Assembly: GCA_905250125.1 (NCBI GenBank) | Contig: CAJNOL010000070.1 | Coordinates: 124,001-188,000 of the forward strand | DNA: 64,000 bases | Direction of reading: 5' to 3' | From: Rotaria sordida | Lineage: Eukaryota; Rotifera; Eurotatoria; Philodinida; Philodinidae | Position numbers and translations under genes: made by a program | Notes under the pieces: model-generated | Seen by the model: the letters and a program-made list of their open reading frames with translations, nothing else | Databases searched by the model: none | What the model was told of the DNA's origin: nothing | Part shown: one piece after another, positions 59,340 to 64,000 of the stretch | Layout of the letters: each line of letters begins with the position of its first letter | How positions within the stretch are numbered: position 1 is the stretch's first letter

Positions 59340-61271
59340 ATTGATAAATAGAAGGAAAAATATAATTGTGTATGAAGTTAGTGATGAAATGCAAACAGTT
59401 TCTTTTTTTTCTTTCGATCTTATATTTATTCAACGCTCGATGTTCTCGATGTCGTAGGTGTAGATTTCCTTTGACGTTTATTTCAATTGCTTTTTTGATT
59501 GCTTATTGATGTCGTCTATGATAGTTTATGTAAGACAATACTTATCAATGTATTTTATATGCTGATTAAATTTTCTTTTTATATTTGCTCTTTATTGTCT
59601 CTATAGTTATCTACAATAGATTCATCAAATCAATATAGAGACAAGATATTTTTTATTATTATTAATAATAACATCAATTCTTGCCTTTTATAAGTATACT
59701 ACTGCATTCTTTTATTTATTTTCATTAGGAAGAAACTTGTGATGTGCATATTGATTGTGATATCCGGTCACCATTGTTATTTGATTTTTCATGAAAAAAC
59801 AAAGAAAAAAAAAAGAGATAGTTAATATAAAACAGAGAATAGATTGATGACATTGAAAATCTGTTTTTTTTTTGTAAAAAGCAACGAAAGAATAAATATC
59901 ATAATTTTAATAAAAATTTTTGTACAGTTTGAATATTATTGTATACAAATCTTTGAATTTTATTTAAAAGAACATGAACAAAAAACTTGGAAACTTAATT
60001 TCAAGAATAATATTAATACAAATAGTAGATAAACTCGAATATATTTTATTAATAAACTTGACGTTATTGGCTCGAATAAAAAAAATATTTTTCTAACAAC
60101 GGATAAAGGTATTCATATTTACTTCTAGATCAAAAAAAACTAAACAATTGCTATTGACTATTCCAAATAATTAATTAACTGTTGTGAACTTGACCTTTAG
60201 AGAATAGAATTTCGATTCTTTCAGGCGATGCGAAACACTGTACAGTAACTGTTCATAAGTTATGTTTCTTTTCTCAATGCATAACTTAAAATCGCTATAT
60301 TGTGTCGCGATGATCTAAAGATTGGAAAAGCATAAGATTTTCTTTTAAACGTTATTACAAAGTTCCGTTCGTTCTCAATTCGCCCCAAAGAATGATGATT
60401 TTGAAGAGAAAACTCTGGTTTTTTTAGAGATAATAAAAATGAGACTAGTGGCTATGAGATAAACACGAGATGGCGTTTGAATTTCTTTCGGTTCTGAAAT
60501 GTGATGCGAAACTACAAATGTCGCTTATCGAAAAGATCAATGTCTCTTAAAGTACGAATCATTGTTTTTACGATTCATCATGAAACATTTTTCTCCAAAA
60601 GATATTTATATTTTATTACAATAACATTTTTTCTCTTTTGCTGTATTCAAGATAGACACTAAGGTTCGAGTTATATCTATAGTGAAATTTTCAGCAAGAT
60701 CGTGCTTTAATGTCTCTAATGAACTGTCAACGAGAATCAGACAATACTCTATTTTCAAGATCATCGCATCAAAGTATCGACTTTAGACATATCATTGGAG
60801 AAAAAGCTAAATGCATTCCAGTATTACTTGACTGCAAAATGCAGTGCGAAGCATGAATATTGATAACCGAATAAATCTAAACCTGAAAACAAAAAAAGAG
60901 TAATCCTTGCTAGGATTTATCAAGAAATGTTACCTCGAAATAATAGTGATGTTTTATCCAAAGTGAGTTTTTTTGTCGATTGTAGGTGTCAGACTATCAA
61001 TCATTTTAACGCCGACTATAACAGCAACAGCCACATTCAAAACCTAATTCACACTCAACATCTCATACTCATAAACCGTTAAATTCAATGAAAAATTAGT
61101 TTCTTTTCAAATTTTCAGTTTTTACTTGCAAAAAACAACAAAAAAATGCAGTTTTTTCAGCGCTTTATTAAAAAAAAGCAACTCAACATGTTTAGTTTTA
61201 TATTTTATTTTATTTCAATGTATAATCAAGAATTCATAATAGCAAGTTCTTCTAACACAATTAGCGTATTA
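59340..61271. other. Intergenic, AT-rich
   Basis: 5' flank of the peptide precursor (its promoter should be in the first few hundred bases) followed by AT-rich DNA. No coding exon, RNA gene or tandem repeat recognised. Confidence 0.5.
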
Positions 61272-62168
61272 TTACAGCCAAATTTGGACATTATCATTAG
61301 AACAACGTAAGCGACAAGGTCGACTAAGTGGATATTGATGTAGTTGTCGTCGAATTAAATGCGGGAAACAAGGTGTATCAGAATAAGTTAGAGTAGAAAA
61401 GTTTATTCGAAGCCAAACAAGTTCCTGTAAATGGTTAACAAGCAAATAAATAACATTAACAATACGCTTTGTAGATTTGTTTTTTCCATCATTAATTCGA
61501 GATGGTTTCCATTGTCAGTGACCATATGAATCACAAATAGTAAACCAAAGTGTCTTTAACTTAGTAAATTGATTCGACAATAATGTGCACAAACGTTGAA
61601 CATTTTGTAATGTCAATGATGCATCGTAGATGATCAGTGATTTTATCTAATCAATAGAAAATATAATTTATCGTAGGAAAATGAAAATAGATTTTAATTA
61701 TTTGATACATTTCAATTTTAAGAAATTCCAGAAAAAAATTTACTTCAAATGAAAGTTACATATCGATCGAATTGAATTTGCAGAAGAAATAATCTCTTTG
61801 ACATATTTTTCTTTTAAAAAAGAATTTCTTACTTGTTGATTGATACGAGTTCCAAAATTATCTTTATTATGCAATATCGTGCGAAGTAGAATTCTTCTAT
61901 CACCAATTATTTCTAGTGTATGTACATTATGAGCAATGTATAATAATGACTGTAATGTATGTTGAGTAATAACATCACTATGATTGATTTCAATGTGTGT
62001 TAATAATGACCAAGGAACTAACGATGATATAGAACATCCAGATTTAACAAGATTTCGAACACAATTGATCTTCTTATAACCACACAGAGATAATGTATTA
62101 GCAAGTGGAAACAGATTTGTTGCATCAGTCGACATTTGACAAGATCTAAATAGAATTAAAAGTTTCAT
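61272..62168 (-). pseudogene. F-box/LRR-like gene fragment, broken
   Basis: The 5' piece (62168-61740) encodes leucine-rich segments such as LFPLANTLSLCGYKK, SSLVPWSLLTHIEINHSD, TLQSLLYIAHNVHTLEI and LLRTILHNKDNFGTRINQQV. After an AT-rich gap that looks like an intron, the 3' piece (about 61647-61272) encodes IKSLIIYDASLTLQNVQRL, LTLLSNQF-like and ELVWLRINFSTLTY segments and ends in VQIWL and a stop. Both look like the C-terminal half of large F-box/LRR-like families seen in rotifers. The 3' piece has an in-frame TGA (after CDSYGH), the exon junction is not in phase as I read it, and no F-box or start region is found upstream. I call it a pseudogene with moderate confidence in the family. Confidence 0.6.
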
Positions 62169-62251
62169 ATAACTAAAAAACTTTTATCGAAGACATTCTC
62201 AATACAAATCAAATTTGATTTGTACGCCATTGGTTTAAATTGAAAACTTAC

Positions 62252-62970
62252 CCTATCGAATCCTTATAAACAAATAAAATCTGCTGATATGCTTGTTTCA
62301 AAGTAATCTTGAACAGCTCCTTGTAAATAAAGAATCATATTACAATAAAAAAAACTGCTTCTTCTTTATCATTATTATCATCAATTTGTGCTGTTTCACT
62401 TGACCGTATACGAAATCCACCATAATTTATGTCATCAAACCACTATAAACAATGGTAAATAGATTTAATTCTAAACATATTGTTAATGTCGAATCTTTCA
62501 ATTGAAGATAATTAAGAATAACTTTAATATATAAACATGTATCAAGTCAATGAGCAAAGTTTTATTGCTAAGATAATCTTATCTAAATTTCTATAGATTG
62601 TTGCACTACTAATACGTTGTAATTCAACAAGTAATTGTTTACTAAAAGCAATTGTTGTGTTTCCAAAGAAAACCAGAAAGAATTATTTACAGTAATTTCC
62701 TCATAAAGCCTTAAATGGTCGTCTAAATGCTGGTTCATAAAGAAGACTTTTTTATCGATTGTAACCAGCGATAGAAATGATCTAATTGCATATCAGCAAA
62801 TATATTTGTATATGAATGAACATCTTGGAACCAGATTTGAATCATTTCTCGAAGAAGACATAATGCTAGTAAACATTGAGATGTTTTATCATATACTGTT
62901 ATGGAAATATTACTTATTGATGGAATTACGCCAGGACTATCTAACAGATTTTGTACAGTTGCATCAATAC
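62252..62970 (-). pseudogene. POLE: DNA polymerase epsilon catalytic subunit, C-terminal fragment
   Basis: On the minus strand the segment ADMQLDHFYRWLQ, then YEPAFRRPFKAL, KQLLVELQRISSATIY and RNLDKIIL, matches the non-catalytic C-terminal half of POLE. Further down, WFDDINYGGFRIRSS followed by an acidic run, and NMILYLQGAVQDYFETSISA, continue the same collinear order as in POLE. The frame breaks at several points: two bases missing before EPAF (near 62740), one base missing after FKAL (near 62715), and a further change before NMIL (near 62360). No polymerase or exonuclease domain is present. It is a dead fragment, not the cell's working POLE gene. Confidence 0.75.
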
Positions 62971-63264
62971 ATTAAACACAGAACAATTAATTTATCTAGC
63001 GGATCACTGTTTATCCTAAAAGTCAATGGTCTTGATTGCATTACAGAAAACTCTAGTACATATAACTTAATTAAAATTAAATAATCAGGTAGTGATCAAC
63101 GGTCAATGGAAACGTTCTGTTATAATAAATATTTGAGAGAGCGATCTATGCAAGATTAACTCCTCTAGATTCTGAGACTTCTGACATTGGGAAACTGATC
63201 AGCGACTGAATGATTCAGTTTCGAAAATAAAGATAAAATAGGCTCATCATTAAATTGAACGACT

Positions 63265-63587
63265 TTAAAAAGGGATAAACGACTTTTTTTTGTCAAATTC
63301 AATTCCACCTTTTGGTGTTCCAGTACTTCCACTTGTATACATAAGAACCACAATATCTTGTTTTCCAAGTCTTTTATTCAAAGTTTGTTCATCTAAATAA
63401 GAAAATAAATAAATGAAAATAATGAAGAGACTACCAATATGTACATTTTGTCCTTGTTCTTCTAATTGATTTAAAAGAATAAATTGAATAGTTTTTTTTA
63501 ATCTTGTGGAACCTTGATTGATGCTGGTTTAGCAACAGCAGAAAAATAAATTACATGACGAACTTGTTCCGTTTGATCTAATGTTGT
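63265..63587 (-). pseudogene. Long-chain acyl-CoA synthetase fragment (AMP-binding motif)
   Basis: The piece starts after a GTAG acceptor with TTLDQTEQVRHVIYFSAVAK. After a short AT-rich intron (about 63397-63438) it has DEQTLNKRLGKQDIVVLM and then YTSGSTGTPKG, the AMP-binding P-loop of the acyl-adenylate family. The surrounding residues point to a long-chain fatty-acid-CoA ligase. It is broken by a one-base frameshift with a stop at a run of eight T (plus strand, near 63492-63499), and the frame runs to a stop shortly after the P-loop. Upstream and downstream domains are missing. Confidence 0.75.
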
Positions 63588-64000
63588 CTACAAAAAAACA
63601 CGGAATATAGTTTATTCAGAAATCTGAATAACAATTTGAGAATATATTCTTACGAATGGATTTTTAAAAAACGTGTGGTTTATTTATTTTTCTTCAAAAG
63701 ACTTTAATCGAAAGAGTTTCAATTCCAACACAAAATTTTGTTTTGTTCAAATTTTGAAAAATTATTGACAAAGTAAACTCATGCGATGAGATCATTCACC
63801 TCTTTCTATGTGCATTTATTGAATCATTTATATACGGTAAACTTATTCGTAGTTTATAAGAGACAGAGGTGTAAAACATTGATACATGTTTAAATGAGAA
63901 TGGTTCTCTAATAGCAAAAAAGGAATGGAAATATTTTTCGGAATAGTGATATAATCATATGATACAAAGATATTTTTGTCTTTCGGAAAGTGTTTATGAT
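63588..64000. other. Window edge, nothing recognised
   Basis: AT-rich sequence beyond the acyl-CoA synthetase fragment. More of that pseudogene could lie to the right of the window, but I see no exon here. Confidence 0.4.

Noticed and set aside
62806-63084. 92-codon plus-strand open frame
   Set aside because: The opposite strand carries POLE-like sequence in collinear order, which explains the region better.

Overview
This window is AT-rich animal (metazoan) nuclear DNA. The genes are split by many short AT-rich GT-AG introns, mostly about 45-80 bases. Gene content is animal: UBE2K, an N4BP2-like protein, BRAP, a neuropeptide precursor, and pieces of POLE and a long-chain acyl-CoA synthetase. 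The heavy load of diverse but low-copy, mostly decayed DNA transposons, an ARM-TIR protein and an F-box/LRR-like fragment fit a bdelloid rotifer best. That assignment is inference; nothing in the window proves it. One 10-base N gap (126-135) shows this is an assembled scaffold.

Layout. 1-5.8 kb is a degenerate satellite with a ~93-base unit and a second unit type, with a locally homogenised ~375-base higher-order repeat. 6.1-7.9 kb is a composite of short tandem arrays (15- and 21-base units) arranged as a nested inverted structure around position ~7010. 8.5-8.9 kb is a tRNA-derived SINE with perfect 14-base target-site duplications. 9.6-12.8 kb is a decayed, intron-containing hAT transposon with 16-base inverted ends. 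15.2-16.1 kb (minus) is UBE2K. 17.7-28.4 kb (minus) is a 12-exon N4BP2-like gene (P-loop kinase, CUE-like, DUF1771, Smr) whose introns hold several small transposons. 33.0-37.9 kb (plus) is an 11-exon gene for a protein with three KH-like segments. 42.8-44.8 kb is a decayed Mutator-like element with a FLYWCH-type N-terminus. 45.1-48.9 kb (plus) is an ARM/HEAT-like - TIR - SAM-like protein. 51.6-55.7 kb (plus) is BRAP (BRCA1-associated protein, RING plus UBP zinc finger). 58.8-59.3 kb (minus) is a small secreted precursor with four PRLG-R repeats, a candidate amidated neuropeptide precursor. 61.3-63.6 kb (minus) is a cluster of broken gene pieces (F-box/LRR-like, POLE C-terminus, acyl-CoA synthetase).

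The genes do not form a pathway or operon. UBE2K (E2) and BRAP (E3) are both ubiquitin-system proteins but are far apart and divergently placed, so I read no functional link from position. The most striking non-genic signal is the number of foldback/MITE-type elements. Four different ones measure 617-619 bases; at least three others carry hAT-style ends with exact or near 8-base target-site duplications. Three unrelated tandem arrays share a 21-base period.

The strongest biological candidates are the PRL-amide precursor and the ARM-TIR-SAM protein. Exon boundaries were read by eye; the models for UBE2K, N4BP2-like, KH, TIR, BRAP and the neuropeptide gene all close in frame across every junction.
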